A stretch of 24,053 nucleotides of DNA from NCBI GenBank assembly GCA_964403015.1, contig CAYOEJ010000023.1, positions 1-24,053 on the forward strand, written 5' to 3'. A model generated the notes under the pieces. The model made no database searches, had not been told where the DNA came from, and saw only the letters and a program-made list of their open reading frames with translations. This DNA comes from CAYOEJ01 sp964403015. Lineage in GTDB: Bacteria > Actinomycetota > Actinomycetes > Actinomycetales > Actinomycetaceae. Shown piece after piece: positions 1 through 9,562 of the stretch (position 1 is the first letter of the stretch; the number at the start of each line of letters is the position of its first letter). A program made the position numbers and the translations under genes.

Positions 1-15
1 CTAACGGGTAAGACC

Positions 16-990
16 CTACCGCTGGTAGGTGAGCGTGGCCGTCATCTGACGGGTTTCGCCTGCGCTCAGCGTCAAGCTACCTGCCGCATCAGAGCGGTTG
101 AATGCGTTGGGTAGATGGGACATGGGTTCCAGAGCGAGTGATTCGCGTGCCCCACGTGGTAGACCATCGGCGGTAAACACATGAATCGCTGGTGCCTCTC
201 CCGGTTCTTGGGTAAGAGCAATCTGCGCGTTTGAGGCGGGATCCCGTACGACAGTGGTTACAACGCCGTCCTCATCCGGAACGAGACCGCGGAAGGAGGA
301 ATCGATCTGTTGAGATCCGAGGTACTCCACAACGAGCGGTGCCTTCACGCCAGCGTAAGCCGCTTCGCCTGCAAGCGGAATTCGCTGAGCGTCCTTGAGG
401 ATCTTTGTGCGCGCTGGGATCGTAATCGACAGATTAGAAACTGTCGCAATGCCAGGCAACTGCACGTACGGGTGCCACCCGAGTGCGAGAGGAGCATCCT
501 CCTGCGAAGTGTTGGTGGCCCACATGGTTACCGACAGATGTTCTTCACCGTCAGCGCCAGAGTCAAGAGAATAGTTAACGGCGATGTCGAACGGCCATGG
601 GTAGGCCTCGGAGCCCTCAAATGAGTATGACAGCGTCAACGTGGCGCCGGCAGATGTGGCAATGAAGTCCTTATCCCCAACAACGCCGTGCATACCTTGA
701 AGATCAGTGTCTGAAACGTTGTAGTCCTTGCCACCAAAGGAATAGGTGTTATCCGCAATGCGTCCCGCCCACGGAGCAAGAATACGTGACCGCGACGATG
801 TCGATTCCTGAAGCTCTTCGGCAGTTTCATATCCGGCGATGATGTTCTTGCCTGGCTGTGGCTCCCAAGAAATGAGTGTGGCGCCTCGCTCGGCAACAAT
901 CGCTGTTGCACCTGAGCGAGAATTCAAACGCCATGCCGGCATGCCACAAAATTCTGTAGCCTCAACGGTCACGATGTCCGTGCTAGCCAT
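16..990 (-). CDS. Aldose 1-epimerase (galactose mutarotase)-like protein
   Basis: A 324-residue cytoplasmic protein with no signal peptide, of the galactose mutarotase-like fold that interconverts alpha and beta anomers of sugars or sugar phosphates. Visible family marks are GxRIADxxY-like residues near 80, a GMHG histidine near residue 100, the GWHPY catalytic-histidine motif near 170, and a late ALEPMSHLPNAFN segment that supplies the usual catalytic glutamate. The ATG at 990 is preceded by AAGGGA at a normal distance. It lies downstream of leuS on the same strand but is separated by a perfect 13-bp hairpin, so it is probably transcribed separately. A TAGCAT hexamer at 1026-1031 (minus strand) could be its -10, but no good -35 is seen. 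Substrate is unknown, because the family also contains hexose-6-phosphate epimerases. Confidence 0.88.
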   Translation of the reverse strand: MASTDIVTVEATEFCGMPAWRLNSRSGATAIVAERGATLISWEPQPGKNIIAGYETAEELQESTSSRSRILAPWAGRIADNTYSFGGKDYNVSDTDLQGMHGVVGDKDFIATSAGATLTLSYSFEGSEAYPWPFDIAVNYSLDSGADGEEHLSVTMWATNTSQEDAPLALGWHPYVQLPGIATVSNLSITIPARTKILKDAQRIPLAGEAAYAGVKAPLVVEYLGSQQIDSSFRGLVPDEDGVVTTVVRDPASNAQIALTQEPGEAPAIHVFTADGLPRGARESLALEPMSHLPNAFNRSDAAGSLTLSAGETRQMTATLTYQR

Positions 991-1080
991 TCGCTAGTCC
1001 CTTCTGACGTAAATTGAGTTGTCTCATGCTAACCGCAAAGACGTAACACTGCCCGGTGATTCCACCGGCTGGACGCATAC

Positions 1081-1111
1081 AAACTCGCGAGGCACGAAGC
1101 CTCGCGAGTTT
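1081..1111 (-). terminator. Hairpin downstream of leuS, likely terminator
   Basis: A perfect 13-bp inverted repeat (1081-1093 with 1099-1111) around a 5-nt loop, starting 11 bases after the leuS stop codon. The arm begins AAACTCGCG. Only three T residues follow on the minus strand, so the U-tract is weak. It probably ends or attenuates leuS transcription before the epimerase gene. Confidence 0.65.
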
Positions 1112-1122
1112 GCAGCGATACT

Positions 1123-4008
<2,886 letters not shown>

Positions 4009-4038
4009 GATTCTCCTTGAAGGTTTGATAGTTCTCCA

Positions 4039-4067
4039 ATGTTAGCGCAGGCCGCGAAAACAGTGAA
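4039..4067 (-). promoter_or_regulatory. Probable leuS promoter
   Basis: On the minus strand, TTCACT (4062-4067) and TAACAT (4039-4044) are separated by 17 bases. The -10 fits the TANNNT pattern and the -35 matches TTGACA at four of six positions. Predicted start is about 4032, giving a leader of roughly 24 bases carrying the AAGGAG ribosome-binding site. This is inference from pattern only. Confidence 0.45.
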
Positions 4068-4083
4068 TCCCGGTCCAGCGTGG

Positions 4084-4118
4084 TTCGGTGATTCCGGTGA
4101 CTGGCTAAACTTAGGTGT
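4084..4118 (+). promoter_or_regulatory. Probable leaderless promoter of the HIT gene
   Basis: TAAACT at 4106-4111 matches TANNNT and ends seven bases before the ATG at 4119, so transcription should begin at or next to the start codon. A weak TTCGGT (4084-4089) sits 16 bases upstream as -35. There is no Shine-Dalgarno sequence before this ATG, which supports a leaderless mRNA of the kind common in actinobacteria. Confidence 0.5.
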
Positions 4119-4556
4119 ATGGCTAGTATTTTTTCGAAGATTATTGCGGGTGAGATTCCCGGCAAGTTTGTGTGGGCCGACGACGTGTGTGTTGCGATGG
4201 CAACGATCGAACCGATGCGTCCGGGGCACGTGATGATTGTGCCGCGCGAAGAGACGGAGAAGTACTCGGACGTGGATCCGGATCAGTTCGCGCACATGAT
4301 GAAGGTGTCTCAGATCATCGGCAGGGCACAGGAGAGGGCATTTGATGTCTCCCGCTCCGTGGTGGTGATTCTGGGCTTCGAGGTACCTCACACGCACGTG
4401 CACGTTGTGCCAGCAAACTCAGAGGATGCCGGATATCTTCAGAACGCGGTGCAGGCTCCCGATGAGGAGATTGCCGAGGCCATGACCTTGCTGCGCGAAG
4501 CTCTGGTGGAAAGCGGCTACGGCGAGCACGTGCCCGCCGAGATGGACGCGCTTTAA
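4119..4556 (+). CDS. HIT-family nucleotide-binding hydrolase
   Basis: A 145-residue histidine-triad protein. The opening SIFSKIIAGEIPGKFVWADD and the GHVMIVPR block near 36-43 are typical of the HINT/HIT branch. The catalytic triad HTHVHVV lies at residues 91-97, where the central His attacks the alpha phosphate of nucleoside phosphoramidates or dinucleoside polyphosphates. Length is normal for the family (about 110-150). It is a single-gene unit, divergent from leuS and convergent with the VKOR gene. Its TAA stop lies inside the 18-bp tandem repeat array at the end of the VKOR gene. The start is chosen from the family N-terminus and the -10 box directly upstream. No ribosome-binding site is visible. 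The physiological substrate cannot be read from sequence. Confidence 0.93.
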   Translation: MASIFSKIIAGEIPGKFVWADDVCVAMATIEPMRPGHVMIVPREETEKYSDVDPDQFAHMMKVSQIIGRAQERAFDVSRSVVVILGFEVPHTHVHVVPANSEDAGYLQNAVQAPDEEIAEAMTLLREALVESGYGEHVPAEMDAL

Positions 4557-4624
4557 AAGATCGTCACGTTCTAGAAGATCGTCTCGTTCTAGAAGATCAT
4601 CAAGCTCTAGAAAATGATCATCCA
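4553..4624 (-). repeat. Four 18-bp tandem units duplicating the VKOR gene end
   Basis: Four head-to-tail 18-bp units. Read on the minus strand in the VKOR frame, each is six codons ending in a stop: WMIIF-stop, SLMIF-stop, NETIF-stop, NVTIF-stop. The first unit is the real C-terminus of VKOR and the next three lie downstream of its stop. The last overlaps the stop codon of the convergent HIT gene. The units share a core like GATCGTCxCGTTCTAGAA on the plus strand. Confidence 0.85.
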
Positions 4625-5275
4625 GGTGTCCCAGAACCACACGATGGTGAAAGCCACGAGGGCAATGAGGATGCCGCCCACGATGATCCAGCGGTTGCGT
4701 ACCAGCGCGGACCCGGCCCTCATGGCACCCTGTCCCCAGTGCCCGGCTTGCATGGTGCGGGCCACGATGTGCACGAAGAGTGGGATCGTTACCAGCCATG
4801 TAATGACACAGTATGGGCACAATGAGCCTTCAACAAAGTAGGACTGATACGCGAACCAGAGAACCCAGAGCATGCCAAGTGCGGCGCCTACGGTGAGTGT
4901 GCGCCACAGGAGTCGTCCGAAGCGACCGTTATCAAGCAGCACAAATCCGAGCGCTGTGACACCTGCAAAGAAGGCCAGACCGAAGGTGGCGTTGGATACT
5001 CCGAAGAACACTTCGTTTTGCCAAGCGCCGATCCACTTACTACAACCGATGAGCGGATTGATATCGCACTGAAGAATGGCGTCCGGGTTTCGCAGGACTT
5101 CTCGTTCGGACAGGATGAGCATGAGCGATGCCCACATGCCGATCAGTCCGGTCAGAGTGAAGAGGAAGGCTGTTTCGACTGCAGCGCCACCTGCCCGCTG
5201 ATGATCGGTGGGCAGCGCTTCGTATCGCGCGATACGACGATCCATTTCCTCTTCGGTCAAATTCTCAGTGGCCAT
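4607..5275 (-). CDS. Vitamin K epoxide reductase-family thiol oxidase (VKOR)
   Basis: A 222-residue integral membrane protein of the bacterial VKOR family, which re-oxidises an exported DsbA-like thioredoxin-fold partner and passes electrons to quinone. Seen here are the loop cysteine pair C70 and C78 (QCDINPLIGC), the active-site CPYC at 153-156, the SNATFGL segment near 94-100, and about five hydrophobic helices. The start is placed at 5275 because AAGGAAACCG precedes that ATG, whereas the ATG at 5290 has no ribosome-binding site. With this start the gene overlaps the upstream small ORF by 11 bases, suggesting translational coupling. No DsbA-like partner is in the window. In actinobacteria such enzymes support folding of disulfide-containing pilins and other exported proteins. 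Confidence 0.93.
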   Translation of the reverse strand: MATENLTEEEMDRRIARYEALPTDHQRAGGAAVETAFLFTLTGLIGMWASLMLILSEREVLRNPDAILQCDINPLIGCSKWIGAWQNEVFFGVSNATFGLAFFAGVTALGFVLLDNGRFGRLLWRTLTVGAALGMLWVLWFAYQSYFVEGSLCPYCVITWLVTIPLFVHIVARTMQAGHWGQGAMRAGSALVRNRWIIVGGILIALVAFTIVWFWDTWMIIF

Positions 5276-5522
5276 CGGTTTCCTTGCCATTTAGCGGTTG
5301 GTCGTCATTGCGATCTGAAGATTCGTCGATTGTATCTTTGGGCGTGAGCGGTACTTCTGGATGCGTCAGACGCGTATCTTCACTATCCACGTCACCTTCG
5401 GTTCCGAGCAGTGAGCGAATCCTGCGAGCAGACTGCTCGTCAGTTCCTCGGCCAAGATTACGGGCCTTGGCTTCCTGTTCAAGCTTGCGGCCCAGTTCAT
5501 CTGCACGATTCAGGGGTGTCAT
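5265..5522 (-). CDS. Small hydrophilic protein of unknown function
   Basis: An 85-residue, highly charged protein with no membrane segment, signal peptide or cysteine. The first 45 residues could form amphipathic helices (ADELGRKLEQEAKARNLG and SARRIRSLLG). The rest is acidic, rich in D/E/S/T/P, and probably disordered. I do not recognise the family. The ORF looks real because AAAGGAG precedes its ATG at normal spacing and it is packed between the HAD gene (27 bp upstream) and the VKOR gene (11-base overlap), all on one strand. It may therefore act with VKOR at the membrane or simply be co-expressed. That link is inference from position only. Confidence 0.75.
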   Translation of the reverse strand: MTPLNRADELGRKLEQEAKARNLGRGTDEQSARRIRSLLGTEGDVDSEDTRLTHPEVPLTPKDTIDESSDRNDDQPLNGKETDGH

Positions 5523-5549
5523 AGTGACTCCTTTGCTTTGCGCACCACT

Positions 5550-6311
5550 TTACTGGTTCGAACGATTCGCTACATAGTCCTCAATGAACGCGGCGGTCTC
5601 TTCCCAGTCCGCCACCGAGTGGGCATCAATGCCGAGCCTGAGCACCGGGTAATCGTTGCCGCCCTCATCGAGCCGATCTCCCACGAACAGCATCTCCGCG
5701 ATCTCGATTCCCGTGGATGTTGACAGTTCAGCGATGCCGTAGGCCTTGTCTACTCCCTTGCGGGTGATATCCACCGACGTCGATCCACCAGAGCGCACTT
5801 CGAGTTCGGGAAGTAGTGGGGCGACGGCGGCGCGGAGCGCTTCCTTCTTTTCGCCAGTAGGATCCCACGCTTTCTTTGCTTCCAAGGGAGCCTGTTGGCC
5901 TAGTGCTGAGAAAGTAATCTGCGAGCCGCGATCTTCGAGGATGTCACCCCACGTCTCGGACTCCCAAAGTCCAAGCCTGCGGGCTTCGCGCTCAAGAATT
6001 GCTAGCGCATCGGAACGCTCCTGTTCGGAAAGGTCACGAATGTAGAGCGGAACCCAGGCGCCGTCGTCGTACTTCATGTACCGAGTGCCACAGGTTGGCA
6101 TGAGGTGAAGGCGAGCGAGCTGTTCGTCTGAGGCATTGAGGTTGTCAAGGAGCTGCATTTCAAACTGGGGGAAGTTTCCACCGGAAATGACGCACACGTC
6201 GCACACATCAAGCAAAGAACGAAGTGCTGCACCCATGCGATCGGGCAAGGGTGACTTCGAGGGCGCTAAGGTGTCGTCGAGATCAAAAGCGATGAGTGCG
6301 TAGTTCGTCAA
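5550..6311 (-). CDS. HAD-superfamily IIB hydrolase (phosphomannomutase-like phosphatase)
   Basis: A 253-residue cytoplasmic HAD phosphatase. Motif I is DLDDT at residues 10-14 with both catalytic aspartates. Motif II is the ISGG serine at 43. A DITRKGVDKAYG lysine motif and the GDRLDEGGND metal-binding motif lie in the C-terminal half, with a IIB cap domain between. The SGGNFPQFE and KGVDKAYG blocks resemble the eukaryotic-type phosphomannomutase and sucrose-phosphatase subfamily, but substrate is uncertain. I chose a TTG start at 6311 because CCGGAG lies six bases before it and motif I then sits at the usual distance from the N-terminus. The open frame extends to an ATG at 6347 with no ribosome-binding site. 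It is the first gene of an apparent three-gene operon ending in VKOR. Confidence 0.88.
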   Translation of the reverse strand: MTNYALIAFDLDDTLAPSKSPLPDRMGAALRSLLDVCDVCVISGGNFPQFEMQLLDNLNASDEQLARLHLMPTCGTRYMKYDDGAWVPLYIRDLSEQERSDALAILEREARRLGLWESETWGDILEDRGSQITFSALGQQAPLEAKKAWDPTGEKKEALRAAVAPLLPELEVRSGGSTSVDITRKGVDKAYGIAELSTSTGIEIAEMLFVGDRLDEGGNDYPVLRLGIDAHSVADWEETAAFIEDYVANRSNQ

Positions 6312-6398
6312 TGTTTCTCCGGTCGGTGTTCGGCCATGTTGTGCCATGGGAGTGGGTCCGCGCTAATGCGGGGCAGGTGCGCTGTGCAGCCGCCAGCC

Positions 6399-6404
6399 AT
6401 TGTA
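6399..6404 (-). promoter_or_regulatory. Possible -10 element for the HAD-VKOR operon
   Basis: On the minus strand TACAAT, preceded by TGCA, lies just downstream of the terminator hairpin of the previous gene. It is a close match to the -10 consensus, but no convincing -35 is seen because that position falls inside the terminator stem. Predicted leader is about 80 bases to the TTG start. Confidence 0.35.
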
Positions 6405-6407
6405 TGC

Positions 6408-6445
6408 AAAAAGGTGCTGCCGGAATGAACCAGCAGCACCTTTTT
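6408..6445 (-). terminator. Rho-independent terminator of the DUF4282 gene
   Basis: Stem GGTGCTGC (6413-6420) pairs with GCAGCACC (6433-6440), flanked by five A and five T, so it can work in either direction. On the minus strand it gives a hairpin followed by TTTTT, about 30 bases after the DUF4282 stop. A second perfect 8-bp hairpin (TGAGAACG-TTAT-CGTTCTCA, 6451-6470) lies between it and the gene. Confidence 0.88.
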
Positions 6446-6475
6446 GACTATGAGAACGTTATCGTTCTCACCCGT

Positions 6476-7084
6476 TTACTTGGACAGTTCCTTGTCACGG
6501 TTGACGAAGTACTCGAGGAGGATTCGGGTACCGCCGATAATGAGGAAGCCCTTGGCAATAGCAACAACCGCGTGGATCAGGTACTGCATGATCGTCCCAA
6601 AGCCTGGATCAGCGTACTCATTCATGAAGATGTTGATGAAGTCCCACAGCCCCGCAACCATCATGGAGATGCCCACGACGAGCGCAACCAGCATCACAAT
6701 CTTTGCGAGCGGCTGAGTAAAGCGCTGACCGAAATCAAGTGAGAACATCGAGCCGAAGGCCGAGCTCTGTGGCTGACCGTAAGGCTGACCACCCTGCGGG
6801 CCGTAGCCGGGCTGACCGTAGCCCTGCTGGCCACCTTGTGGGCCGTAGCCGGGCTGACCGAAGCCTTGCTGGGTGCCCTGCGGCTGTCCGTAACCCTGAC
6901 CACCCTGTGGGTTATAGCCCTGCTGACCGTAACCCTGCTGGCCATATCCCTGCTGGCCGAAGCCTTGCTGGCCCTGATTCTGACCTGCGGTCTTATCAGC
7001 GGTCTTGTCACGAAACTCGCTATTAGTCTCGTTCACGTTCTTGTCCTGAGTGTTGAACTCGTTATTCTTATCCGGCTGCGACAT
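6476..7084 (-). CDS. DUF4282 membrane protein with Q/G/Y-rich N-terminal tail
   Basis: A 202-residue protein in three parts. Residues 1-36 are polar and charged. Residues about 37-108 are a low-complexity tract built from GQQGYGQ, GYGPQGGQ and GQPGYG repeats. The last 95 residues match the DUF4282 pattern, with two hydrophobic helices (around IVMLVALVVGISMMVAGL and YLIHAVVAIAKGFLIIGG) and the conserved trailing R-x-L-x-E. The tail should face the cytoplasm. The start at 7084 is supported by GGAAGGAAG upstream. The open frame reaches 7123, but that ATG lacks a ribosome-binding site. It is a monocistronic unit, divergent from the AI-2E gene and closed by a strong terminator. The function of DUF4282 is not known to me. 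Confidence 0.85.
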   Translation of the reverse strand: MSQPDKNNEFNTQDKNVNETNSEFRDKTADKTAGQNQGQQGFGQQGYGQQGYGQQGYNPQGGQGYGQPQGTQQGFGQPGYGPQGGQQGYGQPGYGPQGGQPYGQPQSSAFGSMFSLDFGQRFTQPLAKIVMLVALVVGISMMVAGLWDFINIFMNEYADPGFGTIMQYLIHAVVAIAKGFLIIGGTRILLEYFVNRDKELSK

Positions 7085-7271
7085 AGTTCGCTTCCTTCCT
7101 GTAGAGGCAATGGCCACACGCATGGATGCGACCCCGCTCCCTATTCTTGCCTAAAACACCACCAAAATGCCACGTTGACTTCATCCACACGCGAAATTCC
7201 GAATTCTGGGCACAAGGGGCTAGGCTATTCCTGCAGTTCTCTATGTCTGCGAGTCTTAATAGGAGAGCAAC

Positions 7272-8774
7272 ATGCACTCAACGCCCAAGGAACCAGGCGA
7301 CGCACGCGGTGAATCAACCGGCGATGCACGCGGTGAATCAACCGGCGATGCACGCGGTGAATCAACCGACCTCCCCGATGCGCCCACTGGTGAAACGCCA
7401 GAGGTAGTTCCTCCGACCAACGCGGAACAGTTTGCCCACGTGACTGCGTCAAATGCGGAGTCGGATGACGATCATGGCCACCAAGTGAGCCCCGTGCCAT
7501 ACGACGAGGTTGCTGAGATCGCAGACGCCATCACGTCGCCGGGCGAAGATCGTGTACCACCCGCTCTTCACACCGCCGGTTCTTGGGCGTGGCGCGTCAT
7601 CGCTGTCATTGCCGCGACGGCAATTGTTGGCTTCGTGTTGATCAAGTTTTCGATGATCATCATCGCTCTGATGGTCTCACTGCTCCTCGCGGTTATTCTC
7701 GAACCACTTTCGTCCTGGCTTAAGAATCGACGGAACTGGCCGTCCGCGGCCGCATCAGCATTCTCTCTCATCGGATTGATCGTGATCATCACGGGGCTGC
7801 TGGTCGGTTCGGGAACGGGCATTATCGCTGGGTTTAGAGATCTCAGCGAGCAGGTGACGAGCGGCATCGACAACATCGTCGAATACATCACCACCCAATT
7901 CCCGAACTTTGAGGAGACCATTGACAGTGCCTGGGCGTCGACGCAGAACACGCTAACCGACAACAGCTCCCAGATTTTGGGCGGTGTGATGTCCGTGGGT
8001 TCGTCCGTGACCGGATTCCTCACGGGCCTCATCCTGTCGCTCTTCGCACTCTTCTTCTTCCTCAAAGATGGCCGCCGACTCTGGCACTGGGTGGTTCGCC
8101 TCGCACCCGTCCCCTACCAGAACCGCGTCAACGAATCGGGCATTCGCGCGTGGATGACCATCGGAAACTACACCCGCACGCAGGCAATTGTGGCGCTCGT
8201 CGATGCCGTCGGTATTGCACTCATTGCCTTCTTGCTCAAGACTCCGCTCTCACTGGCGTTCCCCATTGGTGTGATCGTGTTCCTTGCGGCATTCATTCCG
8301 ATCGTCGGTGCATTCCTGTCCGGATTCATCGCTGTTCTCGTGGTGCTCGTCAATACGCAGAGCATTGGAATGGCACTCATCATGCTCGCGGGCATCATTG
8401 TTGTTCAGCAGGTTGAGGGCAATGTCCTTCAGCCTGTTCTCCAAGGAAACGCGCTGAACATGCACGCACTCGCGATCGTTCTCATCGTGACGGGTGGCTC
8501 GGTTGTTGCGGGAATCGTGGGTGCACTCTTCACCGTTCCCATTGCAGCAGCAATCAACACGGCCATCCTTTACCTGCGTGGTCACGACATTTACCCCTAC
8601 CTCGACCGCATGGAGAGCCGCCCGGGCGGTCCCCCGCGTGACTTCTCCGAGTACAAGGAAGAGTACTGGGAGATGTTCGACCGCAAGGTTGCCCAGCACG
8701 TCTCTCCCAAGGAAAGGCGTAAGCAGAAGAAGCTTGAACGGGCGAAGAAGCGCGCTGCAAAGGCGAGTTCCTAG
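7272..8774 (+). CDS. AI-2E family transporter-like membrane protein
   Basis: A 500-residue protein of the family once called UPF0118, with about eight membrane helices. Residues 1-97 are a hydrophilic, probably disordered cytoplasmic extension that starts with three GDARGEST octapeptides. Helices follow from near residue 98. The hallmark segments are FIPIVGAFLSG and, near the end, the GNVLQPVLQGNALNMHALAIVL block with its glycine-rich helix and a VPIAAAI tail. The final 60 residues are basic (KERRKQKKLERAKKRAAK). The start is supported by AGGAG six bases upstream. The family name comes from one exporter of autoinducer-2, but other members move ions or remain uncharacterised, so quorum sensing should not be assumed. 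The neighbouring deoD follows after 74 bases. Confidence 0.9.
   Translation: MHSTPKEPGDARGESTGDARGESTGDARGESTDLPDAPTGETPEVVPPTNAEQFAHVTASNAESDDDHGHQVSPVPYDEVAEIADAITSPGEDRVPPALHTAGSWAWRVIAVIAATAIVGFVLIKFSMIIIALMVSLLLAVILEPLSSWLKNRRNWPSAAASAFSLIGLIVIITGLLVGSGTGIIAGFRDLSEQVTSGIDNIVEYITTQFPNFEETIDSAWASTQNTLTDNSSQILGGVMSVGSSVTGFLTGLILSLFALFFFLKDGRRLWHWVVRLAPVPYQNRVNESGIRAWMTIGNYTRTQAIVALVDAVGIALIAFLLKTPLSLAFPIGVIVFLAAFIPIVGAFLSGFIAVLVVLVNTQSIGMALIMLAGIIVVQQVEGNVLQPVLQGNALNMHALAIVLIVTGGSVVAGIVGALFTVPIAAAINTAILYLRGHDIYPYLDRMESRPGGPPRDFSEYKEEYWEMFDRKVAQHVSPKERRKQKKLERAKKRAAKASS
7296..7367 (+). repeat. Three 24-bp in-frame tandem repeats
   Basis: Three consecutive 24-bp units encode GDARGEST three times near the N-terminus of the AI-2E family protein. 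Units two and three are identical and unit one differs by a single C/T. Such near-perfect repeats are recent and can gain or lose copies without breaking the frame. Confidence 0.95.
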
Positions 8775-8848
8775 AGCCATATGTGCCACAATGGTGGGGA
8801 ACAAACAGAGGCAAACAGTCTCTACCGTCCACCTTTAAGGATTACTTT

Positions 8849-9556
8849 ATGGCAACCCCACACATTGGCGCCGAACCCGGTGATTTCGCTCCTGCAGTAC
8901 TCATGCCTGGCGACCCCAAGCGTGCAGAGCGCATGGCAAAAATGCTTATGGACGACGCGCGTCTCGTCACCGAGGTGCGCGGAATCCTTGGCTACACCGG
9001 AACCGTTAACGGAAAGCCGCTGTCCATCATGGCTTCCGGCATGGGGCAGCCCTCGCTCTCGATCTACGTCAACGAGCTGTTCATGCACTACGGCGTGGAG
9101 CGCATCATTCGCGTTGGCACCTGCGGCGGACTTTCCGAGCGCGTGAAGGTTGGCGATGTGGTTATCGCCAACGGCGCTCACTACGAGGGCGTTCTTAACA
9201 CCTACCTCTCCCCCGAAACGCACTTCTCCGCTGTCGCTAGCTACGAGCTCGTGCGCGCAGCTGCGGATGCCGCTGGGGACGACGACGATGTGGTAGTCGC
9301 GCCGGTTGTCTCACGCGATCGTTTCTACGGCATCGATTCGAGCGTCGACGAGGCACTGGGCGCCATCGGAACGATGGGTGTCGAGATGGAAGCTGGTGCA
9401 CTGTACGGTCTCGCCGCCAAGTACGGCAAGCAGGCGCTCGCTGTTCTCACCGTGTCCGACCACCTCGTGGTTGAGTCACGCGACATGACCGCCGAAGAGC
9501 GTGAATCCAACTTCCAAAAAGCTCTCAAGCTCGCAGTTGCCGCAGCACACTGCTAG
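8849..9556 (+). CDS. deoD: Purine-nucleoside phosphorylase, DeoD type
   Basis: A 235-residue cytosolic enzyme that cleaves purine (deoxy)nucleosides with phosphate to base and (deoxy)ribose 1-phosphate, in salvage and nucleoside catabolism. The N-terminus ATPHIGAEPGDFAPAVLMPGDPKRA is the signature of hexameric bacterial PNPs, with the His from the neighbouring subunit and the phosphate-binding Gly and Arg. RVGTCGG, GVEMEAGALYG (ribose-binding Met/Glu) and TVSDH (catalytic Asp) follow in order. Length matches the family. The start at 8849 gives the canonical N-terminus and has AAGGA upstream. A longer frame from 8783 would add 22 unrelated residues. The regulator gene begins six bases after the stop, so the two are surely co-transcribed. 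Confidence 0.96.
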   Translation: MATPHIGAEPGDFAPAVLMPGDPKRAERMAKMLMDDARLVTEVRGILGYTGTVNGKPLSIMASGMGQPSLSIYVNELFMHYGVERIIRVGTCGGLSERVKVGDVVIANGAHYEGVLNTYLSPETHFSAVASYELVRAAADAAGDDDDVVVAPVVSRDRFYGIDSSVDEALGAIGTMGVEMEAGALYGLAAKYGKQALAVLTVSDHLVVESRDMTAEERESNFQKALKLAVAAAHC

Positions 9557-9562
9557 GAAGCC

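Noticed and set aside
4009..4038. T-box or attenuator in the leuS leader
   Set aside because: The leader is too short and shows no specifier loop, T-box sequence or terminator.
7296..7367. Short direct repeats as a CRISPR array
   Set aside because: The units are contiguous without spacers and are in-frame coding repeats.
7272..8774. Quorum-sensing role for the AI-2E family protein
   Set aside because: The family name covers many unrelated transport roles, and no luxS or lsr gene is in the window.
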